DNA of 35,390 nt. Origin: Nocardioides sp. GTDB lineage: Bacteria > Actinomycetota > Actinomycetes > Propionibacteriales > Nocardioidaceae. Within the stretch, counting starts at the first letter, position 1, and every line of letters begins with the position of its first letter. This document shows, one piece after another, positions 1 through 7,545 of the stretch. The position numbers were made by a program, and so were the translations under genes. The notes under the pieces are model-generated. The model saw only the letters and a program-made list of their open reading frames with translations. It was not told the origin of the DNA and ran no database searches. The stretch lies in assembly GCF_030655615.1 (NCBI RefSeq), contig NZ_JAURVJ010000229.1, positions 1 to 35,390 on the forward strand, given 5' to 3'.

Positions 1-83
1 CCCTGGCGGCGACCGCGGGCGGCGGGCGCTCCGGGTGCGGCCGGGGTCGACGACTGGTCGGGGCGGGGGTCGGTCATCGTCAC
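1..83 (-). CDS. Partial CDS at left edge, fifth gene of the pst operon, unknown product
   Basis: Only the first 25 or so codons are inside the window. A GTG at 83-81 overlaps the TGA stop of the preceding gene as GTGA, and an in-frame ATG follows two codons later at 77-75. The visible N-terminus reads MTDPRPDQSSTPAAPGAP and continues rich in Pro, Ala, Ser and Arg, with no signal-peptide hydrophobic core yet. The overlap matches the coupling used throughout this operon, which is the main reason to call it a gene. The start does not resemble a typical PstB, but too little is visible to decide function. Confidence 0.45.
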   Translation of the reverse strand, partial: MTMTDPRPDQSSTPAAPGAPAARGRRQ

Positions 84-2692
84 GAGAGGCCCCTCGGCGG
101 GCGCACGAAGAACCGCGAGCCGACCTGGACGAGGCCGCCGACGAGCGCGGCGAGCAGCAGCAGGGGCAGCAGCTTGCCGGCGGTGCCGGACTCCTCGACC
201 GTCGTGGCGCTGGTCGGGGCCGGGTCGGCGACGTCGAGCACCGGCGCCGACGACGTCGTCGGGGCGGCGGGGGCCGTCGACGGCGCGTCGTCGCCCGGCG
301 GGGTCAGGTCGCCCCCGTCGGTGGGGCCCGGGCCGGTGTCGGTCGTGCCGGTGGGGCCACCGGTCGGCGCCGGGGTGCCCGGCGCCGGCTTCTGGGCCTC
401 GATGGCGGCGGCGACCAGCTGGGCCGAGGCGAACAGCGTGGCCGTGGGACCGGTCTTCCGGATCGGCACGTAGCCGGCGGGCAGCTCGCCGTTGCCGCTC
501 CCGCGGACCTGTCCCTCGGTGGTCGAGATCCGCACGAACTGGGCGACCGTCGCCGCGGTCTCCTTGTCGAGACCGCGCAGCCGGGCCGCGGTGTAGACGA
601 CCATCGTGCCGGGATAGGCCTTGCCGTCCTTGGCGACGTCGGCCTGGTCGAGCACGAACGGCAGCCGCGGCTTGCGCTGCTGGGACAGCACGATCGCCCG
701 CGTCATCGACGCGTCGGTGGGGGCGACGAACGTCCCCTTCCTGGTCTGCAGGGCGGCGGTCTTGAGGCCGTAGCGCGCGGCGTCGCCCAGGCTGACGATG
801 CCGAGCACGAAGCGTGCGCCGTAGGACTGGCGGTCGACGCGCCCCACCTTGTAGAGCAGCGTGCTGGGGTCGTAGTCGCACTTGGTCTGCACGTTGGGCC
901 ACGCGTCGAGCAGGGCCTCGGAGATCTTGCGCAGCGTCGTGACCGGCGCCGCGAGCTGGCTGAAGTAGACCGACGGGTTCTGCTGCCGGCAGGTGTTCTC
1001 GGTCTCGGGGATGTAGGTGTCGAGCAGCGGCCACTCGGGCCGCGGCAGCTCGATGTCCTCGTAGGCCGGGTTGACCTTCATCCCCCAGGGGTCAGGCTTG
1101 CCGCCGAGGAAGGCGGCGGCGTCCTCGTCCTGGGCGAGGTACTCGGTCAGCTGCTCGATCACGTCGGAGTCGTTGGACAGCGACAGGACCGTCGCGGCGG
1201 CCTCCTGGGTGGTCTGGCTGAGACCGCGGTTGAGCTGTTGGAACTCGGGATCGTTCATCATCGCCAGCGGGTTGTCGCCGATGCCGGGGTGCCCGCGGCC
1301 CAGGTCGGAGCCCAGGTAGCTCTGGCTCAGCAGCTTGGCGATGAGCCGGGCGTTGAGACGCAGGTGGGTGAACTCGCCGGCGTTGTCGGGCCGGTCGACC
1401 TCGTAGCCGACGGCGAACCCGGTGATGGCCGTGGGGGCGTAGCCGACGGGGTCGCCACCGGGGGCGGACTCCTGCTCGGACGACACGACGGCGGCGGGGC
1501 CGGTGCCGTTCTCCATCAGGTTGAAGCCGGCGATGTCGGAGGTCTGGTTGAGCTGCAGCTTGAAGCGCTTCTGGTTGAGGCAGTAGGCGGGTGACCACTG
1601 CAGGCCCGCCTGGGCGATGAGCTCGGATCCGTAGAACCCGGTCGGCGGACGGCTGTCGAGGACGTCGCACGTGTCGGGCGGGAGCCCGAACGTGACCGGG
1701 ATGCTGAACCGGTTGCGCCAGTTGGACGCCGACCACCACAGCGCCGGGCCGACCGCGAGGTCGATGCCGGCGCCGACCCCGTTGCTGGACCCCGGCGCGA
1801 AGCGGCCCTGGGCCCGGCACGCCTTGTCGTCGACGCTGGCCGGCGACGAGGGCTGCGCGCAGCTGAGCCCGACGATCGGGATGACGACGATCGAGCAGGC
1901 GACCTTGTCGCTGCAGCCGAGCGACTCGTTCTCGACGTCGCTGCGCAGCTCGTAGTTGACCGAGCCGTTGCCGTTCTCGTCGGTGAAGGCGTTGATCTCG
2001 GCGGGCGGGAACGCCGCGTCGACGGCCGCCTCGGGCGGCATCGTCGTCGCGCTGCAGGCCGAGAACGTCTCGCCGGCCCGGGTCACGAACGGCGTCAGCG
2101 CGGTGCTGTACGACGTCACGTCGAGCGGCGGGCACTGGTCGGCCTCGACCGACTCGGCACCGCTGACGGGGCTCTGGCGCGCCTCGTCGGCGTAGAGGTC
2201 ACGACGCCAGGACGACTCGCCCTCGGAGCGCAGCACCTGGGAGCGCTGGGCGACCGAGGCGGTCCAGCAGGTCTCGGGCCGCAGCTGCTGGGCGGCCGGG
2301 AGGGTGGCGTCGTCGCGACCGCGGCACTGCATGACGACGACGGGGTACTCCTGGGCCAGGCCCTTCTCGCCGTAGGGGTTGGCGGCACGGCCGCCGCTGG
2401 GCTGGGCGCCGCTCCACGAGATGCGGATGCGCTGGCGCCCGCGGAGGTTCCTGGTCTGGTCGGCCTTGACGGTCACGTCATAGCTCGCGACCGGGGTCTC
2501 GGCGCCGGTGGCGTCGACGAAGACGCGGCTGACCGTCCTGGCGGCGGCGAACGAGTCGTCGGCCGCTGCGGCGCGCGGCGCCGGGGGCACGGCCGCCGTC
2601 CCGGGCGGTGGCAGCACCAGGCCGATGGCGACGACCGCGAGGGCCGCCGACAGGCCGAGCGCGTTGCGCACGGGCAGGCAACGGGTGCTCAC
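80..2692 (-). CDS. Extended PstS-like secreted protein, membrane anchored, degenerate phosphate loop
   Basis: An 870-residue protein starting at a GTG that overlaps the pstS stop codon (GTGA). It has a signal peptide (about residues 1-43), a Cys-containing N-terminal extracellular region of about 370 residues that I do not recognise, then a part that reads like a PstS fold from about residue 417 to 745. In that part, GYAPTAITGFAVGYEV, LRLNARLIAKLLSQSYLG, DAARYGLKTAALQ, GTFVAPTDASMTRAI and PGTMVVYTAARLRG each sit where PstS has equivalent segments. The canonical RSDGSGT phosphate loop is replaced by SLSNDSDV, so phosphate binding as in PstS is doubtful. A Pro/Thr/Gly-rich linker (about 755-830) leads to a C-terminal membrane helix (about 836-856) and a short basic tail; there is no LPXTG motif. 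Its operon position suggests a role in phosphate capture or sensing. The role is inference; the secreted, anchored architecture is visible. Confidence 0.85.
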   Translation of the reverse strand: MSTRCLPVRNALGLSAALAVVAIGLVLPPPGTAAVPPAPRAAAADDSFAAARTVSRVFVDATGAETPVASYDVTVKADQTRNLRGRQRIRISWSGAQPSGGRAANPYGEKGLAQEYPVVVMQCRGRDDATLPAAQQLRPETCWTASVAQRSQVLRSEGESSWRRDLYADEARQSPVSGAESVEADQCPPLDVTSYSTALTPFVTRAGETFSACSATTMPPEAAVDAAFPPAEINAFTDENGNGSVNYELRSDVENESLGCSDKVACSIVVIPIVGLSCAQPSSPASVDDKACRAQGRFAPGSSNGVGAGIDLAVGPALWWSASNWRNRFSIPVTFGLPPDTCDVLDSRPPTGFYGSELIAQAGLQWSPAYCLNQKRFKLQLNQTSDIAGFNLMENGTGPAAVVSSEQESAPGGDPVGYAPTAITGFAVGYEVDRPDNAGEFTHLRLNARLIAKLLSQSYLGSDLGRGHPGIGDNPLAMMNDPEFQQLNRGLSQTTQEAAATVLSLSNDSDVIEQLTEYLAQDEDAAAFLGGKPDPWGMKVNPAYEDIELPRPEWPLLDTYIPETENTCRQQNPSVYFSQLAAPVTTLRKISEALLDAWPNVQTKCDYDPSTLLYKVGRVDRQSYGARFVLGIVSLGDAARYGLKTAALQTRKGTFVAPTDASMTRAIVLSQQRKPRLPFVLDQADVAKDGKAYPGTMVVYTAARLRGLDKETAATVAQFVRISTTEGQVRGSGNGELPAGYVPIRKTGPTATLFASAQLVAAAIEAQKPAPGTPAPTGGPTGTTDTGPGPTDGGDLTPPGDDAPSTAPAAPTTSSAPVLDVADPAPTSATTVEESGTAGKLLPLLLLAALVGGLVQVGSRFFVRPPRGLS

Positions 2693-4362
2693 GGGTTGCC
2701 CCGGCGGCGGACTCGCGCGGTCGTCAGGCCGGGCAGCAGGATCAGCGCGACCAGGAGGAACACCGCGACCCAACCGAAGGTCTTGGAGTCGGGGGCCCGG
2801 TCGTCGAGCGTCGTCGAGCTGGCGTAGACCGCCTCGTCGCTCCCGCCGACCGGGGTGGTCGACGTACCGCTGCTCGAGCCGGGCGGGCCCGCGGCGTTCA
2901 CCGCGGCGCCGCCCGGAGGACCGGCGGCGCCTCCTGCGCCGGGGTCGGCGGTGCCGCCGGTGTCGGCCGGGTCGGTCGACGTGCCGCTGGGGGCGTCGGT
3001 CGTCCCGGGTGCCGCCGGGTCGTCGGTGCTCGGCTTGCCGGTGCCGGTCTCGGTCCCGCACGGGCCCTCGCCCTGCTTGTCGCAGGCCGCGGGCTGCGGC
3101 GCCTTCTCGGCGAGGAGGTTCTTGTCGAGGTTCTTGCCGTCGAACGTCGGGTTGTTGCAGCTCTTGACGTCGCGGTTGGTGAGGTTGACCGCCGGGTCGG
3201 CCTTCTTGAGCTCCGCGATCTGGCTGAACCCCGCCTGGACGAGGTTGAGCGGGAGCGACGAGTAGCCGAAGGCGCCCGCCTTGGTCTGCCCGGTGCACAG
3301 CGAGTAGTAGACGAAGTCGGCCAGCGACTGACGCTTGGCCGTCGTCATCCGTGGGTCGTCGGCCCCGGTCGGGATGAGCATGTAGGAGTACGACGAGATC
3401 GGGTAGGCCCGCGGGTCGGGGTTGGTGTAGACGTTGTCGAGGATCTGCGTGAGGTACTTGGTCGGGTCCGACCGGTTGCTGTTGATCTGGGCCTTGGTGA
3501 GCGCCACCGCGGTGTTGTACTGCGTGGGCTCGACGTAGTAGCCACCCTTGTTGAGCACCTTGACGACCGGGTAGCCCTTGTCGAGCGGGTAGGAGTACTC
3601 GACGTAGCCGATCGTGCCGTTGCCGGCGAAGCCCGAGACGGTGTTCATCACCTGGTCGGAGCCCGACTGGGCGATCATCACGTCGCCCTTCTTCGGGTAG
3701 TAGGAGGTCAGGCCCGAGCGGCCGAAGTAGGGCCGCCAGATCGAGGGGTAGGCCTTGTCGAGCCAGGTCGTGAACTGCGCCGTCGTGCCCGACCCGTCGG
3801 AGCGGACGACCGGGACGATCTTGGTGCCGGGGAACGAGCGGCCGTTGTTGTCGGCGGTGATCGCCGGGTCGTCCCACTTCGTGATCTGGTTGGTGAAGAT
3901 CTTGGCCAGCGTCTCCCCGGAGAGCCGGAGGTTCTTGACCATCGTGTTGCCGACCTTCAGCTGGTAGGTGAAGGCGGTGCCGCCGGCGACGAGCGGGAGG
4001 TAGGCGTAGTCGCGGCCGTTGCTGGTGTCGGCCTGGCCGGTCTCGTCCTTGCCCTGGTAGGGGATCTCGGAGATGGCGAAGTCGGTGGTGTTCTGCGAGA
4101 AGTCCTTGCGGCCCTTGGACGAGCCGCCGCCGGTGTAGACGACCTTGATGCCGTTGGCGTCGACGTCGGAGATCCACTGCTTGACGATCAGCTCGGACCA
4201 GGTCGAGCCCGTGCCCTCGATCGTCGCGTAGGTAGCGCGGGCGAGCGGGGCGTCGTCGGCCGTCGCCGGCACGCCGGTGCCGGTGGACGCGGCGAGCGCG
4301 GCCGCGGCGAAGGCGACGAGGACGGCGACGAGACGGGTGCGGCGGGTGCGGCGGGTGGTCAT
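2689..4362 (-). CDS. pstS: Phosphate ABC transporter substrate-binding protein PstS, C-terminally membrane anchored
   Basis: A 557-residue periplasmic-binding protein that should capture inorganic phosphate outside the membrane and deliver it to PstC/PstA. The ATG at 4362 overlaps the pstA stop (ATGA). Residues 1-36 form a signal peptide with an Ala-rich cleavage site and no lipobox Cys. The mature part shows the family pattern: EGTGSTW, TGGGSSKGR, LSGETLAKIFTNQITKWDDPAI, the phosphate-binding loop VRSDGSGTT near residue 186, GTIGYVEYSYP, and a late YPISSYSYMLIPT segment. After about residue 434 comes a Gly/Pro/Thr/Ser-rich linker to about 520, then a transmembrane helix (about 524-545) and an Arg-rich end. 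This is far longer than the usual 330-380 residues. Anchoring by a C-terminal helix instead of lipidation is the unusual point. Probably induced by phosphate starvation together with pstC and pstA. Confidence 0.95.
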   Translation of the reverse strand: MTTRRTRRTRLVAVLVAFAAAALAASTGTGVPATADDAPLARATYATIEGTGSTWSELIVKQWISDVDANGIKVVYTGGGSSKGRKDFSQNTTDFAISEIPYQGKDETGQADTSNGRDYAYLPLVAGGTAFTYQLKVGNTMVKNLRLSGETLAKIFTNQITKWDDPAITADNNGRSFPGTKIVPVVRSDGSGTTAQFTTWLDKAYPSIWRPYFGRSGLTSYYPKKGDVMIAQSGSDQVMNTVSGFAGNGTIGYVEYSYPLDKGYPVVKVLNKGGYYVEPTQYNTAVALTKAQINSNRSDPTKYLTQILDNVYTNPDPRAYPISSYSYMLIPTGADDPRMTTAKRQSLADFVYYSLCTGQTKAGAFGYSSLPLNLVQAGFSQIAELKKADPAVNLTNRDVKSCNNPTFDGKNLDKNLLAEKAPQPAACDKQGEGPCGTETGTGKPSTDDPAAPGTTDAPSGTSTDPADTGGTADPGAGGAAGPPGGAAVNAAGPPGSSSGTSTTPVGGSDEAVYASSTTLDDRAPDSKTFGWVAVFLLVALILLPGLTTARVRRRGNP

Positions 4363-5516
4363 GAGCCTGCTTTCGAGGAGCGCCGAGAGGTGGTCTTGCG
4401 CGGTCGGGCCAGGAGCCGGGCGACCACGAAGAGGACGAGCACGAGGATGAGCAGCACGAGGGCGGCGCCGTAGGCCCGCTGGATGCCCTCGTCGTTGCCG
4501 CTGCGGACGTTGCCGAAGATGAAGAGGGGCAGGGAGTTCATCGCGCCCTCGAACGGGTTGGTCTTGGTGAAGTCGGCGGCACCGCTGGTGAGGAGCACGG
4601 GGCTGGTCTCGCCGATCCCGCGGGCGATGCCGAGGATGAGCGCGGTCGCCAGGCCCGGGCGGGCCGTCGGCAGCACGACGTGCCACACGGTGCGCCACCG
4701 GCTGGCCCCCAGTGCCAGGCTGGCCTCGCGCAGGCCGCCGGGGACGACCCGCAGGACGACGTCGGAGGCGCGGGCGATGATCGGCAGCATCATCACCGAG
4801 AGCGCCAGCGAGGCGGCGAAGCCGGAGCGCGGGTTGCCCAGGGCGATGATCCAGACGCTGTAGATGAACAGGCCCGCCACGATCGAGGGCAGCGCCGTCA
4901 TGGCCTCGACGAGGGTGCGGACGATGCGGGCGAACGTGCCGCCGACCTCGGTCATGAAGACCGCCGTGCCGACGCCGAGGGGCAGCGTGATGGCGACGGC
5001 GATGCCGATCTCGATGAGCGAGCCGATGATCGCGTGCCGGATGCCGCCCTGGTCGAAGGCGTCCTTGGGCCCGACGCCGGCCATGTCGTCGAACCAGAAG
5101 TTGAGGTTGATGACGGGCTTGTAGCCCTTGACCGCGACGTAGGTGACGACGCTGACGAGCGCCGCGCCCACGAAGAGCGCGAGGCCGGTGACCAGGGAGG
5201 CTGCGACGCGGTCCTTGACGTCGATCCAGGTGCCGGTCGCCGCGGTGGCGACGGCGGTGACGACGAGGCCGAAGAAGAACCAGGCGAGGAGGAACCACGG
5301 GATGCCGGGCATCGGCAGCAGCCGCTGGGTGGTCACCCAGGCGAGGCCGAGGGCCGCGAACCACGCGCCGGCGCGCACGAACAGCTCGTCCGGCGTCATC
5401 CTGCCGAGGGAGGCGCGCGGGACCGGGGGCGGCGCGTCGTCGTCGTACGACGGCAGGAAGGTCTTGCCGGGCGCGGGCTGGCTCAGGTCGGGGCCGTTGC
5501 GGTCGAGGGTCGTCAT
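4359..5516 (-). CDS. pstA: Phosphate ABC transporter permease PstA
   Basis: A 385-residue inner-membrane permease, the partner of PstC in the phosphate channel. The ATG at 5516 shares one base with the pstC stop (TGATG). The permease core contains the EAA loop that docks on the ATPase (REASLALGASRWRTVWHVVLP), followed by ARGIGETSPVLL, which is typical of PstA. The protein is about 90 residues longer than common PstA proteins: a hydrophilic N-terminus of about 45 residues and two extra hydrophobic segments (about residues 50-100) precede the canonical six-helix domain. Translation is probably coupled to pstC and pstS. No pstB ATPase gene is seen in the four downstream genes covered here, so the ATPase must be encoded beyond the left edge or elsewhere. 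Confidence 0.95.
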   Translation of the reverse strand: MTTLDRNGPDLSQPAPGKTFLPSYDDDAPPPVPRASLGRMTPDELFVRAGAWFAALGLAWVTTQRLLPMPGIPWFLLAWFFFGLVVTAVATAATGTWIDVKDRVAASLVTGLALFVGAALVSVVTYVAVKGYKPVINLNFWFDDMAGVGPKDAFDQGGIRHAIIGSLIEIGIAVAITLPLGVGTAVFMTEVGGTFARIVRTLVEAMTALPSIVAGLFIYSVWIIALGNPRSGFAASLALSVMMLPIIARASDVVLRVVPGGLREASLALGASRWRTVWHVVLPTARPGLATALILGIARGIGETSPVLLTSGAADFTKTNPFEGAMNSLPLFIFGNVRSGNDEGIQRAYGAALVLLILVLVLFVVARLLARPRKTTSRRSSKAGS

Positions 5517-6538
5517 CAGTCGGTGTCCGCCCCGGAACGGCTGCGGTTGACCACGATGGCGGCCAGCGTGTTGATCAGCAGCGTGATGAGGAACAGGACG
5601 AGACCGGCGGCGAGCAGCGCCGAGAGCTGCGAGGTCGAGGCGTCGCCGAAGCGGTTGGCGATCAGCGAGCTGATCGTGCTGCCGCCCTTCTCCGTGACGC
5701 TCGCCTTGATCTCGAAGGAGGGCGAGAGGATCAGCGCGACGGCGATGGTCTCGCCGAGCGCGCGACCCATCGCGAGCATCGTGCCGCCGATGATGCCGCC
5801 ACGGCCGAAGGGCAGCACGACGGTGCGGATCATGCCCCAGGTGGAGGCGCCGAGCGCGAGCGCGGCCTCCTTCTCCCCCGGCGGCGTCTGCGAGAAGACC
5901 TGGCGCATCACGGCGCACGCCATCGGCATCACCATCATCGACACGGCGATGCCGGCGACGAAGGAGCTGAAGCCGTACTGGCTCAGGGCGGGCAGCGGCG
6001 AGTCGGCCTCGCCGCCCGGCACCGCGAAGATCGGGAGCCAGCCGAGGGTGCGGTCGAACCAGATCGAGAGGTCGGCGGCGTACGGCATGATCAGCAGCGC
6101 GACGAAGAGGCCGTAGATCACCGACGGCACGGCGGCCATCAGGTCGACCATCGAGACCAGCGTGGCCTTGAGCCGGGCCGGTGCGTACTCGCTGATGTAG
6201 AGCGCGGTCGCCAGCGCGAGCGGGAAGGCGATGACCATCGCCACCAGCGCGACCTGGAACGTGCCGACCAGGACGGCGGCGATGCCGATCGTGTCGGTGT
6301 CGGGCGACCACTGCTGCTCGGTGAAGAAGCTCAGTCCGTAGCGCTTGAACGTCGGGACCGCCTGCAGGCCGAGGAAGACCCCGACGCCGCCGGTGATGAC
6401 GAGGACCGACGCGCCGACGACGCGCGAGCCGTGCGTGAAGACGGCGTCGGCGCCGGTGCTGCGCCGCGAGATCGCGCGCGCCTTGACGTCGACCTCGCCC
6501 GGCTGTGGCCGGTCGAGGTCGGGAAGTGTGGTGGTCAC
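5516..6538 (-). CDS. pstC: Phosphate ABC transporter permease PstC
   Basis: A 340-residue membrane permease and the first gene of the pst operon. It begins at GTG 6538; no strong Shine-Dalgarno is visible, so the start could shift by a few codons. About six hydrophobic segments are seen. The ATPase-docking EAA loop reads KEAALALGASTWGMIRTVVLP with GRALGETIAVALI after it, characteristic of PstC. The loop FFTEQQWSPDTDTIGIAAVLVG after the first helix is also typical. An N-terminal cytoplasmic stretch of about 35 residues precedes helix 1. It lies immediately downstream of the GTT-repeat array and two hairpins described separately, so this gene carries the operon's regulated promoter region. Confidence 0.95.
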   Translation of the reverse strand: MTTTLPDLDRPQPGEVDVKARAISRRSTGADAVFTHGSRVVGASVLVITGGVGVFLGLQAVPTFKRYGLSFFTEQQWSPDTDTIGIAAVLVGTFQVALVAMVIAFPLALATALYISEYAPARLKATLVSMVDLMAAVPSVIYGLFVALLIMPYAADLSIWFDRTLGWLPIFAVPGGEADSPLPALSQYGFSSFVAGIAVSMMVMPMACAVMRQVFSQTPPGEKEAALALGASTWGMIRTVVLPFGRGGIIGGTMLAMGRALGETIAVALILSPSFEIKASVTEKGGSTISSLIANRFGDASTSQLSALLAAGLVLFLITLLINTLAAIVVNRSRSGADTD

Positions 6539-6574
6539 CTGTGTGGCTGTCCCCGTCGCTGAGTGGTGCTGTCC

Positions 6575-6609
6575 GGCTCCCGTCCCGGGGAGCCCTGAGC
6601 AGTCTCAGG
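6575..6609 (-). other. Two tandem hairpins in the pstC leader
   Basis: Two perfect inverted repeats lie back to back between the PHO-like array and pstC: GGCTCCC (6575-6581) with GGGAGCC (6588-6594), loop of six, and CCTGAG (6594-6599) with CTCAGG (6604-6609), loop of four. If the transcript starts upstream, both would fold in the 5' leader. There is no U-tract, so classical intrinsic termination is not indicated. They may be an mRNA stability element, an attenuator, or a protein site. Confidence 0.4.
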
Positions 6610-6617
6610 AGGACGAC

Positions 6618-6680
6618 GGAACGATCGGGGGGCCGATCGTGAACGGGGCGCGAACAGCCCACCGGGGTTGGGGTAACGAT
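6618..6680 (-). promoter_or_regulatory. PHO-box-like direct-repeat array upstream of pstC
   Basis: Reading the minus strand, GTT(A/C) motifs begin at 6677, 6655, 6644 and 6622, spaced 22, 11 and 22 bases apart, so all fall on one face of the helix with an 11-bp period. The best adjacent pair is TGTTCGCGCCC followed by CGTTCACGATC. Tandem 11-bp units with GTTCACC-like cores are the known PhoP (Streptomyces) and RegX3-type (mycobacteria) binding pattern ahead of pst genes. An 8-bp-arm palindrome (6621-6640, ACGATCGG/CCGATCGT) overlaps the array. The region also follows the end of the ECF operon; a tiny GCCC/GGGC hairpin (6704-6715) abuts that stop codon. Confidence 0.6.
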
Positions 6681-6714
6681 CCCGGTTCTGTGGAGAACGC
6701 CTGGCCCGAAAGGG

Positions 6715-7545
6715 CTATGCGGCCTGGTCCGTCGTGGCCATGGGGTCGGTCACGCCCACCACGACGGCCCGTCGCGAGGCCCGTCGCAACGTGGTCAGCA
6801 CCGCCGGCCCGAGCACCACGACGGCGACGGCGGTGGTGATCGCGCGGCCGGTGTCGAAGCTGCCCGTCGAGGTGATCAGCGTGTAGGCGGCGAACGTGTG
6901 CAGGTTGTGCAACGGGCCCGCGGTCGGGTCGAAGGTCAGGTCGCCCTCGGCGCCGGGCACCGAGACGCCGAGGAGGAACGGCCAGCCGGAGAGGTTCATC
7001 AGCGCGCCGAAGAGGTACGCCGCCACGACGCCGTACGCCGCCAGCATCGCGATCTCCCAGCGCCCCGTCACGCGGCGCGGCAGCAGCCCGGCGCCCAGGC
7101 CCACCCAGGCGGCGCAGAGCATCTGGAACGGCAGCCACGGCCCGACCCCGGCCGTCATCAGGGCCGAGGCGAAGAGGGACGTCACGCCGAGCACGAAGCC
7201 GAACCCGGCGCCGAAGACCCGCCCCGAGAGGATCAGCAGGAAGAAGACCAGCTCGACCCCCGCCGTACCGGCGGAGAGCACGCGCATCAGCGCGTTGACG
7301 GCCGAGAGGACGCCCAGGATCGCGAGGACGCGGGCGTCCATGCCGCCCTCGCTCATCTCGGCGACGACGACGGCGATCACGACGGGCAGGAGCAGCAGGA
7401 AGAGGAAGGGCGGGTCGATCCGTGCGGCCTCGTCGCCCACGCGCACGAGCAGCGGCCAGCAGAGCATCATCAGGCCGAGCACGGAGGCGACGGCGAGGGT
7501 GACGCGCGAGCGCGGGCTCAGCGGGATGGCGCGGACGTCGCTCAT
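6715..7545 (-). CDS. ECF transporter S component, predicted cobalamin-specific
   Basis: A 276-residue membrane protein with about seven hydrophobic segments, starting at ATG 7545, which overlaps the ATPase stop (ATGA). In ECF transporters the S component is the membrane subunit that binds the vitamin and topples to release it. The run SGRVFGAGFGFVLGVTSLFA, then GVGPWLPFQM and GLLPRRVTGR, is the sort of pattern seen in actinobacterial ECF S subunits located next to CbiO/CbiQ-type genes. Substrate assignment to a corrinoid is inferred from the B12 riboswitch heading the operon, not from the protein sequence itself. It is the last gene of the operon; its TAG stop is followed at once by a short GCCC/GGGC hairpin. 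Confidence 0.85.
   Translation of the reverse strand: MSDVRAIPLSPRSRVTLAVASVLGLMMLCWPLLVRVGDEAARIDPPFLFLLLLPVVIAVVVAEMSEGGMDARVLAILGVLSAVNALMRVLSAGTAGVELVFFLLILSGRVFGAGFGFVLGVTSLFASALMTAGVGPWLPFQMLCAAWVGLGAGLLPRRVTGRWEIAMLAAYGVVAAYLFGALMNLSGWPFLLGVSVPGAEGDLTFDPTAGPLHNLHTFAAYTLITSTGSFDTGRAITTAVAVVVLGPAVLTTLRRASRRAVVVGVTDPMATTDQAA

Noticed and set aside
35..1594. Long open frame on the plus strand opposite the PstS-like gene
   Set aside because: Arg/Gly/Val-rich, low-complexity translation typical of the complement of a high-GC gene; the minus frame has recognisable PstS features and a signal peptide.
2608..6116. Long plus-strand frames opposite pstS, pstA and pstC
   Set aside because: Antisense shadows produced by GC-rich third positions; the minus strand has full-length Pst proteins.
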